From NCBI GenBank assembly GCA_034440635.1, contig JAOTON010001064.1, positions 1-64,000 of the forward strand: 64,000 nt of DNA, written 5' to 3'. The position numbers were made by a program, and so were the translations under genes. This DNA is from Lepas anatifera. Lineage: Eukaryota; Arthropoda; Thecostraca; Lepadidae. The notes below the pieces were generated by a model. That model made no database searches. It was given only the letters and a program-made list of their open reading frames with translations, and was not told where the DNA came from. This document shows, one piece after another, positions 54,337-64,000 of the stretch (positions within the stretch are counted from its first letter, which is position 1; every line of letters begins with the position of its first letter).

Positions 54337-54851
54337 TGTGATATGATTGGGCGCAGTGGGTTTCCCGTCTTATGGATCTTTACATTTCCATATGCGTATC
54401 CGGGCTGGTATTCACCAACTATCGGCTCAAAGTGCACTCCACCTGCCGAGGCATTGGCGCTTTTTATGATTCTGTTTACTTTGGCTTTTAGTTGGGCTGT
54501 TGTGTCCTTCGAGATTGGTTTAAACTTCGTTTTATCCGTCAATATCTTGTCCATCTTAGTCATATATTCCTCACGGTCTAGAATGACGTAAATGGTAGAC
54601 TTGTCTGCCCGCCTTATTATTATATTGTTGTTGTTGCGCAGTTGTTTAGCAGCTTCTATGTGTTCTTTCGTTAGAATTTTACTAGCACTGTGACTTCGTT
54701 GGATAGTACTTTCGCCTAATAGTCTGTCTTTGATGATCGGGTTCACTTCTACCTTGCCATTCTTTTCTAGGTTTTCGATATTCTGAAACAATACTTCCAT
54801 TTCCGCTTTCTTATCAGCTATACTAAACCTGGGCTGCAGATGGCAGTTCAA
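54300..54851 (-). pseudogene. PLE copy 1: N-terminal part of the polymerase
   Basis: 183 codons including IIIRRADKSTIYVI and GNVKIHKTGNPLRPIIS, the fingers region that precedes the RT palm in Penelope-like elements. Its last ~12 codons overlap the next frame, marking the shared indel. A private indel near 54876 separates it from the remaining 5' coding sequence. The listed first codon is a TTG, not an ATG. Confidence 0.9.
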
Positions 54852-55186
54852 GCCGAGGTTAAGGACTTCAGTCTTTTTTCTGTGAGCTCTACGCTTGATA
54901 GGTTAATAAAACCGTCTTTCCTTTCCCGTAACAATAAGGTTCCCCCATACAAGTTGGAAAGTTTCTTCGTTGTTTTGTGTTTAATCGCATTTTCAGTTAG
55001 GCTGATGATAACATCTAGCTCTATCAAAATCTTTTTCCTTAAATCAGGGTCAATAGTGTACTCACTAAATGTTTTATTCAGGAGTTTGTCTTTTCCTTGA
55101 GCTGCTCTTGGAGCTTTTCTTTCTTGTGAAGTTCATGTTTCATTAATTAATAAATCAAATATCAGAATTACAAAAATGCACTCTTC

Positions 55187-55416
55187 GAGCATTGGAGAAG
55201 ACGAGAAAGAAGCTCGTGAAAACAAGATATGCTATATCTTTTAACAAGACATGTATTGAAGAACATATTTTGCCTACGTATTCGAATATAAAGACCTACG
55301 AGCCGGCAATAAAAGAAGCGAAGTTCACCAAGCAATACCGCTTAAACTTGGTGAAACATGAACTTCACAAGAAAGAAAAGCTCCAAGAGCAGCTCAAGGA
55401 AAAGACAAACTCCTGA
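55187..55416 (+). pseudogene. PLE copy 2: extreme N-terminal segment
   Basis: A basic, charged segment (EKTRKKLVKTRY; HELHKKEKLQEQLKE) that is also encoded in the downstream pseudo-LTR. Reading should continue in another frame after an A-run near 55395. The ORF finder start at 55192 is not necessarily the native start; the frame is open slightly further upstream. No domain recognised. Confidence 0.75.
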
Positions 55417-55465
55417 ATAAAACATTTAGTGAGTACACTATTGACCCTGATTTAAGGAAAAGATT

Positions 55466-56194
55466 TTGATAGAGCTAGATGTTATCATCAGCCTAACTGA
55501 AAAAGCGATTAAACACAAAACAACGAAGAAACTTTCCAACTTGTATGGGGGAACCTTATTGTTACCGGAAAGGAAAGACGGTTTTATTAACCTATCAAGC
55601 GTAGAGCTCACAGAAAAACAGACTGAAGTCCTTAACCTCGGCTTGAACTGTCATCTGCAGCCCAGGTTTAGTATAGCTGATAAGAAAGCGGAAATGGAAG
55701 TATTGTTTCAGAATATCGAAAACCTAGAACAGAATGGCAAGGTAGAAGTGAACCCGAACATCAAAGACAGACTATTAGGCGAAAGTACTATCCAACGAAG
55801 TCACAGTGCTAGTAAAATTCTAACGAAAGAACACATAGAAGCTGCTAAACAACTGCGCAACAACAACGATATAATAATAAGGCGGGCAGACAAGTCTACC
55901 ATTTACGTCATTCTAGACCGTGAGGAATATATGACTAAGATGGACAAGATATTGACGGATAAAACGAAGTTTAAACCAATCTCGAAGGACACAACAGCCC
56001 AACTAAAAGCCAAAGTAAACAGAATCATAAAAAGCGCCAACGCCTTGGCAGGTGGAGTGCACTTTGAGCCGATAGTTGGTGAATACCAGCCCGGATACGC
56101 ATATGGAAATGTAAAGATCCATAAGACGGGAAACCCACTGCGCCCAATCATATCACAGTGTCCTACTCCTACATACAACATCGCAAAAGACTGA
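55466..56194 (+). CDS. PLE copy 2: N-terminal domain and RT fingers
   Basis: 242 codons, colinear with the fragment at 54300-54851 of copy 1 but longer at the N terminus (KLSNLYGGTLLLPERKDGF). Contains the helical stretch with KEHIEAAKQLRNN, IIIRRADKSTIYVILDREEY and GNVKIHKTGNPLRPIIS. It ends where the shared single-base indel throws it out of frame, and similarity continues at once in the overlapping frame 56158-57561. Not an independent protein. Confidence 0.9.
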   Translation: MIELDVIISLTEKAIKHKTTKKLSNLYGGTLLLPERKDGFINLSSVELTEKQTEVLNLGLNCHLQPRFSIADKKAEMEVLFQNIENLEQNGKVEVNPNIKDRLLGESTIQRSHSASKILTKEHIEAAKQLRNNNDIIIRRADKSTIYVILDREEYMTKMDKILTDKTKFKPISKDTTAQLKAKVNRIIKSANALAGGVHFEPIVGEYQPGYAYGNVKIHKTGNPLRPIISQCPTPTYNIAKD

Positions 56195-57561
56195 ACAAAC
56201 TCATCGCTCCATATTTACCAATGGAGTTCGCATTGAAATCAACAGATGAGTTCTCAAACATCCTGAGGACTAATCACCCTAAGGGAATACTGGCATCACT
56301 TGACGTGGAATCACTGTTCACGAATGTTCCGGTTACTGAAACCATCGACATTATCCTCGAAGACGTGTATAACCACCCAGAACTGCCACCACCAAACCTG
56401 GCTCCTAACATCATGAAGAGCCTGCTGAAGGCTTGCACGTCCGAGTCTCTGTTTAGAGCCCCCAATAACCAGCTCTACAGCCAGATTGATGGTGTAGCGA
56501 TGGGGTCACCACTTGGCCCTCTGTTCGCCAACGCGTATATGTGCAGAGTGGAAAGCAAGGTCATCAAATCACTGAACAGCCCACCGTATCTATTCTGCCG
56601 TTACGTGGATGACATCTTCCTGGACATTGAAAACCAGGACCAGCTACAAAAACTCAAGGAAAATCTTGAAACCAACTCTGTCCTCAAGTTCACCACCGAG
56701 AAGAGCATAGAAAACAAGCTCCCATCCCTTGACGTTGAGATTGAAAGCACGCACGGACTTTTCAAGACCAAGGTCTATAAAAAGCCTACGGATGCCGGTC
56801 GGTGTCTAAACGCCGGGAGCGAATGCCCTGACCGGTACAAAATCAGCGTTATCCGATCTTACGTCAGCAAAGCCATCAAACTCTCATCAGACTGGACAAC
56901 CCTTCACGCTGAGCTGACTCGGGTCAAACAAGTTTTGGTCAACAACGGTTATACTAACAAAATTGTCGACCAAGAGATTAACAAACAAATGACCTCCCAT
57001 GTGGCTCAGCAAGAGAAAGAAGAAAAACAGGAGACCGGAAAAGAAAAAATAACTCTTTACTATCAAAACCGGATGAGCCCATCATACAAAACCAATGAAA
57101 GAGTATTGCAGAAGATCGTGCATGATAATGTCCAACCAAAAAACAAAGAAGATCGACTCAACCTCATCGTTTACTATAACAACAAAAAAGTTCACAACCT
57201 GATAATGAAGAATAATCTCAACTCCAAACGTGACCACTTGAAGAGCACCAACGTAGTCTACCAGTTCTCATGCCCACACGAAGATTGTAAGCTTCGTAAG
57301 TGTAGCTACATTGGTGCCACAACAACGACATTATCCAGACGCCTCACTATGCATCTTGCAGAAGGAGCTCCCAAAACCCACATGAAGTTAGAACACCACC
57401 ACGACCTCACCCGAAAAGACTTAACAGAGAACACCACTATCCTGAAACAAGAACCAAACCGGACGAAACTGTTCATACACGAAGCAGTACTTATCAGAAG
57501 CATGCAACCGGAGATTAACAAGCAGAGCAACCCAACTATCACACTGAGGCTTTTCTTCTAG
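56158..57561 (+). CDS. PLE copy 2: reverse transcriptase plus GIY-YIG endonuclease
   Basis: 467 codons, the longest Penelope frame in the window. RT palm: SLDVESLF (D49), GVAMGSPLGP (112-121), RYVDDIF (YVDD 149-152) and LDVEIES. A linker rich in K and E (270-360) leads to the GIY-YIG nuclease: VYQFSC (367-372), a Cys cluster CPHEDCKLRKC (372-382), YIG (384-386), RRLTMH (395-400), catalytic E442 in HEAVLI, and N454 in PEIN. In this group the nuclease makes the target cut and the RT primes on it. All catalytic residues seem present. The first ~11 residues are out-of-frame read-through; real homology begins at RLNKLI. Confidence 0.95.
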   Translation: MSYSYIQHRKRLNKLIAPYLPMEFALKSTDEFSNILRTNHPKGILASLDVESLFTNVPVTETIDIILEDVYNHPELPPPNLAPNIMKSLLKACTSESLFRAPNNQLYSQIDGVAMGSPLGPLFANAYMCRVESKVIKSLNSPPYLFCRYVDDIFLDIENQDQLQKLKENLETNSVLKFTTEKSIENKLPSLDVEIESTHGLFKTKVYKKPTDAGRCLNAGSECPDRYKISVIRSYVSKAIKLSSDWTTLHAELTRVKQVLVNNGYTNKIVDQEINKQMTSHVAQQEKEEKQETGKEKITLYYQNRMSPSYKTNERVLQKIVHDNVQPKNKEDRLNLIVYYNNKKVHNLIMKNNLNSKRDHLKSTNVVYQFSCPHEDCKLRKCSYIGATTTTLSRRLTMHLAEGAPKTHMKLEHHHDLTRKDLTENTTILKQEPNRTKLFIHEAVLIRSMQPEINKQSNPTITLRLFF

Positions 57562-57875
57562 CGCTGCAGAGAAGAAGAGCCCGTCTAGTTGTGTCACTAT
57601 TCTGTCGTAATAATTGAATGAAAAATAATTGTCCTTTCAAAGTAGTTTAGATCGATTTCAAATATGATAGGAGTGTTTTTATAAGTGTTTTAAGTGCTTG
57701 ATAATGGAAGATGTCACTTCCGAAACGCGTCGCAACGTTAAATGTATACCTAAAAGATGCCAACTTTCGGCCAATTAATAAATCAAATATCAGATTTACA
57801 AAAATGCACTCTTCGAGCATTGGAGAAGACGAGAAAGAAGCTCGTGAAAACAAGATATGCTATATCTTTTAACAA

Positions 57876-57881
<6 letters not shown>

Positions 57882-57954
<73 letters not shown>

Positions 57955-57955
57955 C
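57882..57955. repeat. (TA)n microsatellite, ~36 units
   Basis: TA repeat with one TGTA interruption, starting immediately after the 3' pseudo-LTR of PLE copy 2. Confidence 0.96.
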
Positions 57956-58447
57956 ATTAAATATGACGGAATATTCGGAGTTGGTTTTTTCTTGGTGAGG
58001 CTTTCAACTTTGCGGACTAGGTTTTTTCCTTGGTTGTCCAGATCTGAGTGAATTGCGCTTATATTTTCAACATGTTCAAGTAACGTTTCATCAATCCAAT
58101 TGACATCCTCAGACGACATGAGAGACATAAGACGCAAAGTTAAAAATCCATATGATATACGTTATAAATCCAAAAGTAATCGCAGATTGGTTCGGTAAGT
58201 AATTATTTGAAGAACATGGAGCTGACATGGCTCTAGAATTATTCATGTGTGCAGGTGCTTTTAACGTGGAAGGTATCTCCATCAATAGCAAAAGAGCAAA
58301 CATTGCTATCAACCTTTCTGTTATATGATAAACGGCTTAAATAAAATAATGCAGGTATGACGAACTATTTGATCACCATTTCGACATCACTAGGACACAT
58401 TAACATTACATAACACTCAATGACAATTCATTATTCACGGATATGCA
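57956..58447. other. No certain gene; possible PLE-related scrap
   Basis: A minus-strand frame (within 57960-58137) encodes a charged helical stretch (SSEDVNWIDETLLEHVENI) without a known domain. It precedes another Penelope C-terminal scrap on the same strand, so it could be an unrelated piece of a PLE; this is weak. Confidence 0.3.
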
Positions 58448-58615
58448 TTACACTGTACGGTTTGAGCTAACCTGTTGGGAGCTGTTTATCATGTCCCCCA
58501 TCAACTTCATCTGTCTGTTGATTTCTGGGTCCCTGTCTCTGATATCAACGGCCTCCAGGACCGTTAGCCTCCTGTCAAAGCATCGCACTATGATGGATAT
58601 ATTATTAGCATAACT
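58448..58615 (-). pseudogene. C-terminal end of another Penelope-like GIY-YIG endonuclease
   Basis: Minus-strand translation gives LTVLEAVDIRDRDPEINRQM, which fits the end of PLE endonucleases (catalytic glutamate in LExxxIR, then PxINxQ). It differs from copies 1-2 (HEAVLIRSMQPEINKQ) and from the copy at 60023, so a third family is represented. Only about 55 codons remain. Confidence 0.72.
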
Positions 58616-58855
58616 CTGGGGAGTTTTAGTTTGTGAGTCGTTTCAGTATGTTTTTGGGGGCGCTGGCCTGGAGGGGGAATGTCATACATCTTGAGAGTGT
58701 AGTTGTGCGTCCGATGTATATCGAGTTACCACGGGGCGCACAGTCACTGATGGGGCAATGGTACCCATCTACATGCATCTAATGAAACTTGCATCAGCGA
58801 AAATCTGTTCCCATCCTTTACTAATATCAAACACACCCATACCCACACCCACAAC
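58616..58855. other. No gene seen
   Basis: Anonymous sequence leading to the CA/TA microsatellite. Confidence 0.4.
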
Positions 58856-59059
<204 letters not shown>

Positions 59060-59351
59060 CATTGGTTTAGTTTGGGAAAAGGTTTTGATTGATGTATTAT
59101 TGATTGAAAATGACGGCATATCTGGCATTGATGAGCCTTCGGTTTAGAGTCTCGATTCTTCTGATACGCTTTTTCATCTTTCGAGGACTGTTCAAACAAT
59201 ATTTTCCAAATGAATCATGTATCAACGTTATGTTAATCACATTAACATTTTCAGGCATGTCATTGGGCACATATAATTATTAAAAAACAGTCATTAATAT
59301 AGGACACATCTAGCCCTCTGTTGGATTCGTCTCGATGCCGATTTATTTCCT

Positions 59352-59808
59352 TTAAAGGGAATGTGGCACCTTCATAACGTGATTTAAACTGAGATAACCA
59401 AATTGTTAAGCAAGTCGGAAAACTCTGTACTCCATTTATCACTTGTCTTGGAACTCGATATTTCCTTAGAAAAAAGCTAAAACCTACCTGACACCAGCCC
59501 TCTCATCAGCCCCCGCCGGGCGGCCATTGTTGTGAGCTGCTGGTGTGACGACATATGCTGACGTCACGATGAGCATCAGCCAATCGAAGCACTTGAAACT
59601 TTTCAAGTATGGTAGTGGTTGCCATATCGTGACATCATCCACAGGCTGATATTTATTTGTTTTTATAGAGGAGCATTTTAAAAATAAAAATATTGAGCTT
59701 ATTGTACATTTTTCAGAGAAATCATGAGTGGTTTCATTGTTTTCGACTAAAAGTACGCCTAATTGCACTGAATTCCAGGATTCGACCAAGGTGCCACATT
59801 CCCTTTAA
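59352..59808. mobile_element. TTAA-flanked MITE, family G, copy 2
   Basis: Same 20-bp ends (TTAAAGGGAATGTGGCACCT) and interior as 17753-18207, same length within 2 bp and same orientation. TTAA on both borders. Differences are scattered substitutions. No ORF. Confidence 0.93.
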
Positions 59809-60022
59809 GAGTAATAACACCAAAAAGTAGCTTCAACTTCATGCAGTTGTAATGAAACGGCACCATCGTGAGATAAAAGTTGCAACTTTTTTAATTGCAG
59901 AATATTTGATTTTTACGCTTTCGCTTAAAAATGAAAATCATTTATCTAAAACCTACACTCTACATTCTCATAAGCGGTGAGTTTATCGCATTCACACACC
60001 CATGCATTCATCACAATGTTCT

Positions 60023-61395
60023 TCACCGTCTGGGCCCTAGAGGGGGCCCATCAAACAGCGACAGTGTGGAGACCTGGTTCATTTGACGGTTGATGGTGGG
60101 GCTCAGGTCCCGGATGAACACAGATTCCAGGGCCTGCAGCTTCTTAAATGTCGGTGTCCTGTACAAGCATAGTCCAGATTAAAGTATTGTTATGGTCGCG
60201 CTTTATGTTTTTTTCCGGGGCGCCTTCTTGAAGATGCATTGTCATTCTCCGAGAGAGACTTGTTGTTGTTTGTCCAACGTAACTATATTCTGGACGGTGC
60301 GCACAGTCACCATATGGAAAATTAAATTTGGATACTACGTTGGTCACCTTCAACTTCGAGTACTCTGCGGACAGGTTGTTTTTCATCACCAGTGTATTCC
60401 GATGTTGGGGTGCTCTTGTAGAAAATGTGAATTCTGTCGCCTTCCAGTTTATTGCTAGTTTCGGGCTGGCAGTGATTGCTGAGCTGCATTCGGATGATGT
60501 CTTCGAGTTTTCTTTCTCGTAGTTATTGCTTGAAAAGATATTACGGATACGGTCAAGCTCTTGGTGGACGAGCTCCCAGGTGCTGCAGTGCGTGAGAGCC
60601 CGAGAGAAATAGGCTCTGATCACGCTGTTTCAGTTGAGACATTCGCTTTTTCCGTTGAGGCAATGGCCGGTGCTAGTCTCTTTGCGGTAGACATTGGTTT
60701 GGCACTTGTTGTTGGAGGCATCGACCTTTACATCCAAGAAAGGGATTGTGTTTTCTACGCTTTCTTCGGTACTGAATTTGAGCTCTGAGACCTCTTCAAG
60801 ATTTCTCTTAAGAAGATTCAGCTGGCAGCGTCCTTGATATCGGTAAAGATATCATCTACGTAGCGGTAGTACAGGTGGGGTTTGGTTTCCATCGTCTGCA
60901 GTGAGTTTTCTTCCACACAGCACATATAGCTTCGGGCGAATAATACTCCCAAGGGAGAACCAATCGCAATGCCATTTACTTGGTAGATGAGTTTGCCTTC
61001 TGGGCATCGGAATGGAGCACTTCTTGTACATATGGATATCATTTCTTTCAGAACATTACGTGGTACCCGAGGTTGTGGTATCTCAGGGTGGTTGAAGGCA
61101 TAGTTGAGGATAATCTGAATAGTCTCATCAATGGGAACTTTCGTGAAAAGACTCTGGGCGTCAAGTGATGCAATTATGCCCTTTCTCTCTCGGAGCTTGA
61201 GTATTTCTAGAAATTCCATAGACGACTTCAACGAGTACGTTCCGAGTATAAACGGAGACAGGATATCTGTGAGATATTATAGGTTTCATCGGGTTGCCAG
61301 CCTTGTGCGTCTTTATATTCCCGTAAAAGTACCCAGGGTTAAACTCACCGATGATGCGTTGGAATTTGATGTCTCGGAACGTACTCTTTCAACTC
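60023..61395 (-). pseudogene. Diverged Penelope-like element, minus-strand arm (RT plus GIY-YIG)
   Basis: Minus-strand coding pieces follow the PLE order: GEFNPGYFYGNIKTHKAGNP (near 61340), GIIASLDAQSLFTKVP, GIAIGSPLGVLFARSYM and YYRYVDDIFTDI (RT), then FNFPYGDCAHRPEYSYVGQT and TTSLSRRMTMH (GIY-YIG), and finally LESVFIRDLSPTINRQM (catalytic glutamate). Frame changes near 61230, 60815, 60640 and 60147 and a stop near 60630 show it is dead. It is only moderately similar to the 52.6-57.9 kb pair, so it belongs to another PLE family. Confidence 0.9.
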
Positions 61396-61399
61396 GTCT

Positions 61400-61905
61400 A
61401 CGAAATTTCTCCGAGAGAGAAAGGGCATAATTGAATCACTTCACGCCCAGAGTCTTTTCACGAATGTTCCCATTGATGAGACTATTCAGATTATCCTCAA
61501 CTATGCCTTCAACGACCCTGAGCTACCACCACCTCGGGTACCACGTGATGTTTTGGAAGAGATTCTATCCAGATGTACAAAAGTGCTCCATTTCGATGCC
61601 CAGAAGGCAAACTCTTCTACCAAGTAAATGGCGTTGCGATTGGTTCTCCCTTGGGAGTATTATTTGTCTGAAGCTATATGTGCTGTGTGGAAGAAAACGC
61701 ACTGCAGAAAATGGAAACCAAACCCCAGCTGTACTACTGCTACGTGAATGATATCTTTACCGATATCAAGGACACTGAACAGCTGGACCTTCTTAAGAGA
61801 AATCATGAGGAGGTCTCAGAACTCAAATTCGGTACCAAAGAAAGCGTAGAAAACACAATCCCTTTCTTGCATGTAAGGGACGATGCCATCAATAACAAGT
61901 AACGA
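61400..61905 (+). pseudogene. Diverged Penelope-like element, plus-strand arm
   Basis: In plus orientation and beginning at the same protein region as the minus arm (RERKGII...AQSLFTNVP), it reads through FNDPELPPPRVPRDV, then in other frames MCCVEENALQKMETKP and YYCYVNDIFTDI, where YVDD has become YVND. The catalytic aspartate change and several frameshifts make it inactive. It is joined head to head to 60023-61395 near 61400 and ends at 61905 before a SINE. Confidence 0.88.
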
Positions 61906-61956
61906 ACCGATGTCTACCGCTGGAAACCAATGCCGCTTGGGGTCAGTGGTTATATG

Positions 61957-62121
61957 GCCGCTCGGTAGCTCAGTTGTTAGAGCGTTGGGCTCCGGCCTGT
62001 TGCTCAGGAACATGAAGTGACTGTGCATGTACACATTGTGCATGCTTGGAATCGGTTCCACTGAGACGCTCCGGCGCTCTATGTTTACTCGAAGTAGGTC
62101 GGCTGGCAACTGACTGGTGAG
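61957..62121 (+). mobile_element. tRNA-derived SINE, copy 3 (truncated by hAT insertion)
   Basis: Head GCTCGGTAGCTCAGTTGTTA and body as in copies 1 and 2, but it stops after GGCAACTGACTGGTGAG, where the hAT-type element begins. The missing distal body may lie beyond the window. Confidence 0.87.
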
Positions 62122-62211
62122 CAGAGATGGCCTACGCTACGTTACGTTACCGAATTATGCTACGTTACGGTTCGATTTTGGCCAAAACTACGCTACGGAA
62201 TTATGTTACCA

Positions 62212-62391
62212 GGGGCGTAGCCAAGGGGGCGGCAGCGACAGCCAGCCCCCACCCCCCCCTGAGGACCCGAAGAGCCCGCTGAGGACACGATTCTGTAAAA
62301 AGCAGAGCCATTTTACCCATCAGGGCCCTTTTGGAGCTGTCCCAGAAGCCATTTTGCCCCCCCCTGAGCGAAATCCTGGCTACGCACCTAT
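62212..62391. mobile_element. Small MITE with AGGGGCGTAGCCA ends
   Basis: Inverted ends AGGGGCGTAGCCA and TGGCTACGCACCT enclose about 180 bp of GC-rich sequence that interrupts the hAT subterminal region; the flanks rejoin in line with the uninterrupted copy at 42780-42830. No ORF. Confidence 0.75.
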
Positions 62392-62502
62392 ATGCTACGT
62401 TATATTTCATCGAGTACGGAATTACGGTACCTTAGCTACGGCTACGGTAAAAATATTTCGCACTACGATATCAACATTGTGTTCACACATTCATACTTCA
62501 AC

Positions 62503-63403
62503 CCTCGTCCCGGTGGGGAAGTGTTTGACATCCCCTCGGGTTTTACCGGTTGTACGAAAAAACGGCGGCGCGGAGAACCGCCGTACTTGACACATCTTAT
62601 CCTTGATCAATTCCGCAGCTTTCCCCAAAAATTCAAGCTGGATCATCTCAGGTCAGGTCACCAGGTTAGGTTATGTGACTTCACCTTCAGAAATGTTTAA
62701 GGTGTCAGAAGTAAGAAAGGGGTGAATCTATCGAATTGAAACTGCTAGCAAATAGTGGCCCTACCGAGTACTACAACCTATAGGTTCCTGTTGCAATGTT
62801 TTACCTGTGACCTCTAAGAGGTCATCTGAACTGCTGGGAGATTTTCTGACTTGGGTCAATATCTTTACAGGAAAGGACGATAAAACTTTTATTTTGATTC
62901 CTTTACGTTGACACTGCTTCTACGGTTCGATTGATGTGCATATTGCATATGTTAGATTTAATAGTGACCTTGACCTGACCTGAGGTGTGACCTGATGACT
63001 GATGTGTGTCACCTGATGTTTGGGGCCAATGTTTGGGAATTTTTTGTCACCAGTTGACAAAATTATAAATCGAAATCAACCGGCTTCTAATTTTTACAAG
63101 CCCAAAAATGTGTCCGTGATTTACACTATCCACCTAAAGATCCCGATCTTAATTGACAGCGGGGAATTCCAGGCAAAATGGCCAAAATATTTCAATTTGA
63201 TGCCACCATGTCTAGAAAAAATCTTAAGCTTTGTCTCCGAGGTAGTTTTGGGCCAGGAAAATGCCTGTGAGAATTGTAGCCCCAGCAGACCAACGGTGAC
63301 CGAGTTATAGCCCGAGACATTTTCGGGAGGTCACCTTGTAAACTCATCTCTGATCCTTCATAACTCAAAAACGCTTTGCCTGATTAACAAGTTTTGCATA
63401 TCA
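62503..63403. mobile_element. TTAA element, family B, copy 4 (left part)
   Basis: Starts TCAACCCTCGTCCCGGTGG (TTAA changed to TCAA), then GTGTTTGACATCCCC, GGGTTTTACC and a GGCGGCGCGGAGAACCGCC hairpin, then AGGTCA arrays (62650-62680, 62965-63010). The right part is interrupted at 63404 by family A copy 3. The 96-codon ORF at 63020-63310 has no recognised domain. Confidence 0.75.
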
Positions 63404-64000
63404 TTAACCCTCGCCCCACCGGGGGCCATCGATGGCCCCCTCCTAAGGTTTTTCCGGGATAACAGAAAAACGCCGAGGCGCAGCACCGCGGTTGAGGGCT
63501 CTACCTCTCACTGCATCATTTTCCCATCATCCCTGAAATTTTTTACCCCGGGTCACCCAAGGTCAGGTCACCAGACGAGGTCAACCAAGGTCACCTCACT
63601 TCACCTTTAGAGCTCTGTAAGAGCTACATTTCGAAATCGATCAATTTGAAACTTCGTACACTTCATGACCCCTCCAGGGTCTACAAGGTGTATATCCGGG
63701 ATTTTTCGATTTCGTGCCCTGAGGTCAGGTCACGAGGCGACCTCTCCCATTGGAAAAGCATGGGGAAAAGTTATTTCATGATATAAAAGCCACAAAAATG
63801 ATTGCAAATACTCAGACTGCTCAGAACAACGTTTTTGGACACCCTTTCACGGATACCAGGGGTCATATTTGCCCTTTGACTTTTCCAAGGTCATGCAAGG
63901 TCACCAGAGGTCAAAAACAGTATTTTGACAATAACTTTTGACCTAATTAAACTAGAGCGGTGAAACAAACACCATCGTGTTTGTCTTGTCACTGGCTTTC
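63404..64000. mobile_element. TTAA-flanked MITE, family A, copy 3 (left part)
   Basis: Begins TTAACCCTCGCCCCACCGGG with palindrome GGGGGCCATCGATGGCCCCC and matches copies 1 and 2 closely to the window end. Includes AGGTCA-ACCA-AGGTCA at 63578-63593 (two half-sites four bases apart). The right end is outside the window. Confidence 0.93.

Larger units (their letters stand above)
55146..57880 (+). mobile_element. Penelope-like element copy 2 (plus strand, longest copy)
   Basis: Carries the full coding order N-terminal domain, RT, linker and GIY-YIG endonuclease. Its first ~110 bp (55146-55255) recur in direct orientation at 57773-57880 after the ORF, forming pseudo-LTRs. The (TA)n run begins right after the downstream repeat. 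Single-base losses in A-runs disrupt the frame near 55395, 55461 and 56186; the first and third are shared with copy 1. Such runs are also prone to sequencing error. The element is close to intact in content but not in frame. Confidence 0.93.
62122..64000 (+). mobile_element. hAT-type element, copy 2 (cut by window end)
   Basis: Starts CAGAGATGGCCTACGCTACG and follows the inverse of the right arm of 40858-42882, through the CTACGTTACG words and the CACTACGATATCAACATTGT phrase. A family B element begins at the same internal position as in the first copy. The right end and target duplication lie outside the window. Confidence 0.82.

Noticed and set aside
54840..55100. Plus-strand ORF of 86 codons between the Penelope copies, and other plus-strand ORFs at 52952-54591
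   Set aside because: Antisense shadows of the minus-strand Penelope coding sequence; the mirror shadows occur at 55903-57542.

Overview
The window looks like repeat-dense nuclear DNA of an animal, most likely an invertebrate. The evidence is the mix of elements: a PIF/Harbinger element with a Myb/SANT-like partner gene, an I-clade-like LINE, CR1-like LINE debris, GIY-YIG Penelope-like elements, tRNA-derived SINEs, a hAT-type element and many MITEs. There are no operons, ribosome binding sites or other prokaryotic signals. I see no intact host gene. The only host-gene-like sequence is a decayed ubiquitin-protease fragment near 49.6-50.0 kb. I cannot assign a species.

Layout. 0-4 kb: a dispersed repeat also found at 15.3-16.1 kb, a CR1-like LINE tail and a tRNA-SINE. 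4.2-9.1 kb: Harbinger genes (SANT-like protein on +, DDE nuclease on -) facing each other across a 35-bp minisatellite. 10-20 kb: a LINE RNase H scrap, MITEs and an AATATT-phased satellite. 20.6-23.8 kb: a foldback-like element whose inverted ends are short tandem arrays, split by a TTAA element. 25-27 kb: two TTAA elements sharing one TTAA. 27.7-36 kb: a LINE on the minus strand, gag to endonuclease/RT/RNase H, broken by frameshifts and a ~2.2-kb insertion in gag. 37-39 kb: a 17-bp minisatellite split by a TTAA element. 40.06-45.47 kb: a large inverted-repeat element set in (TA)n and holding nested hAT, TTAA and SINE insertions. 48-51 kb: TTAA elements, one apparently carrying the ubiquitin-protease fragment. 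52.6-61.9 kb: two head-to-head pairs of Penelope-like elements, microsatellites and a MITE. 62.1-64.0 kb: a second hAT-type copy with TTAA elements inside, cut by the window end.

The most unusual signal is a set of at least six non-autonomous TTAA-flanked families (called A-F here). They differ in sequence but share one plan: a terminal motif, a family-specific G-run/C-run palindrome, and at one end only a second copy of the terminal motif displaced by 27 bp (28 bp in two copies). Most also share an interior rich in AGGTCA half-sites. A seventh family (G) is flanked by TTAA but lacks this plan. I did not recognise the plan as a described system. It resembles the asymmetric ends of piggyBac-type transposons, but no transposase for it is visible in the window.
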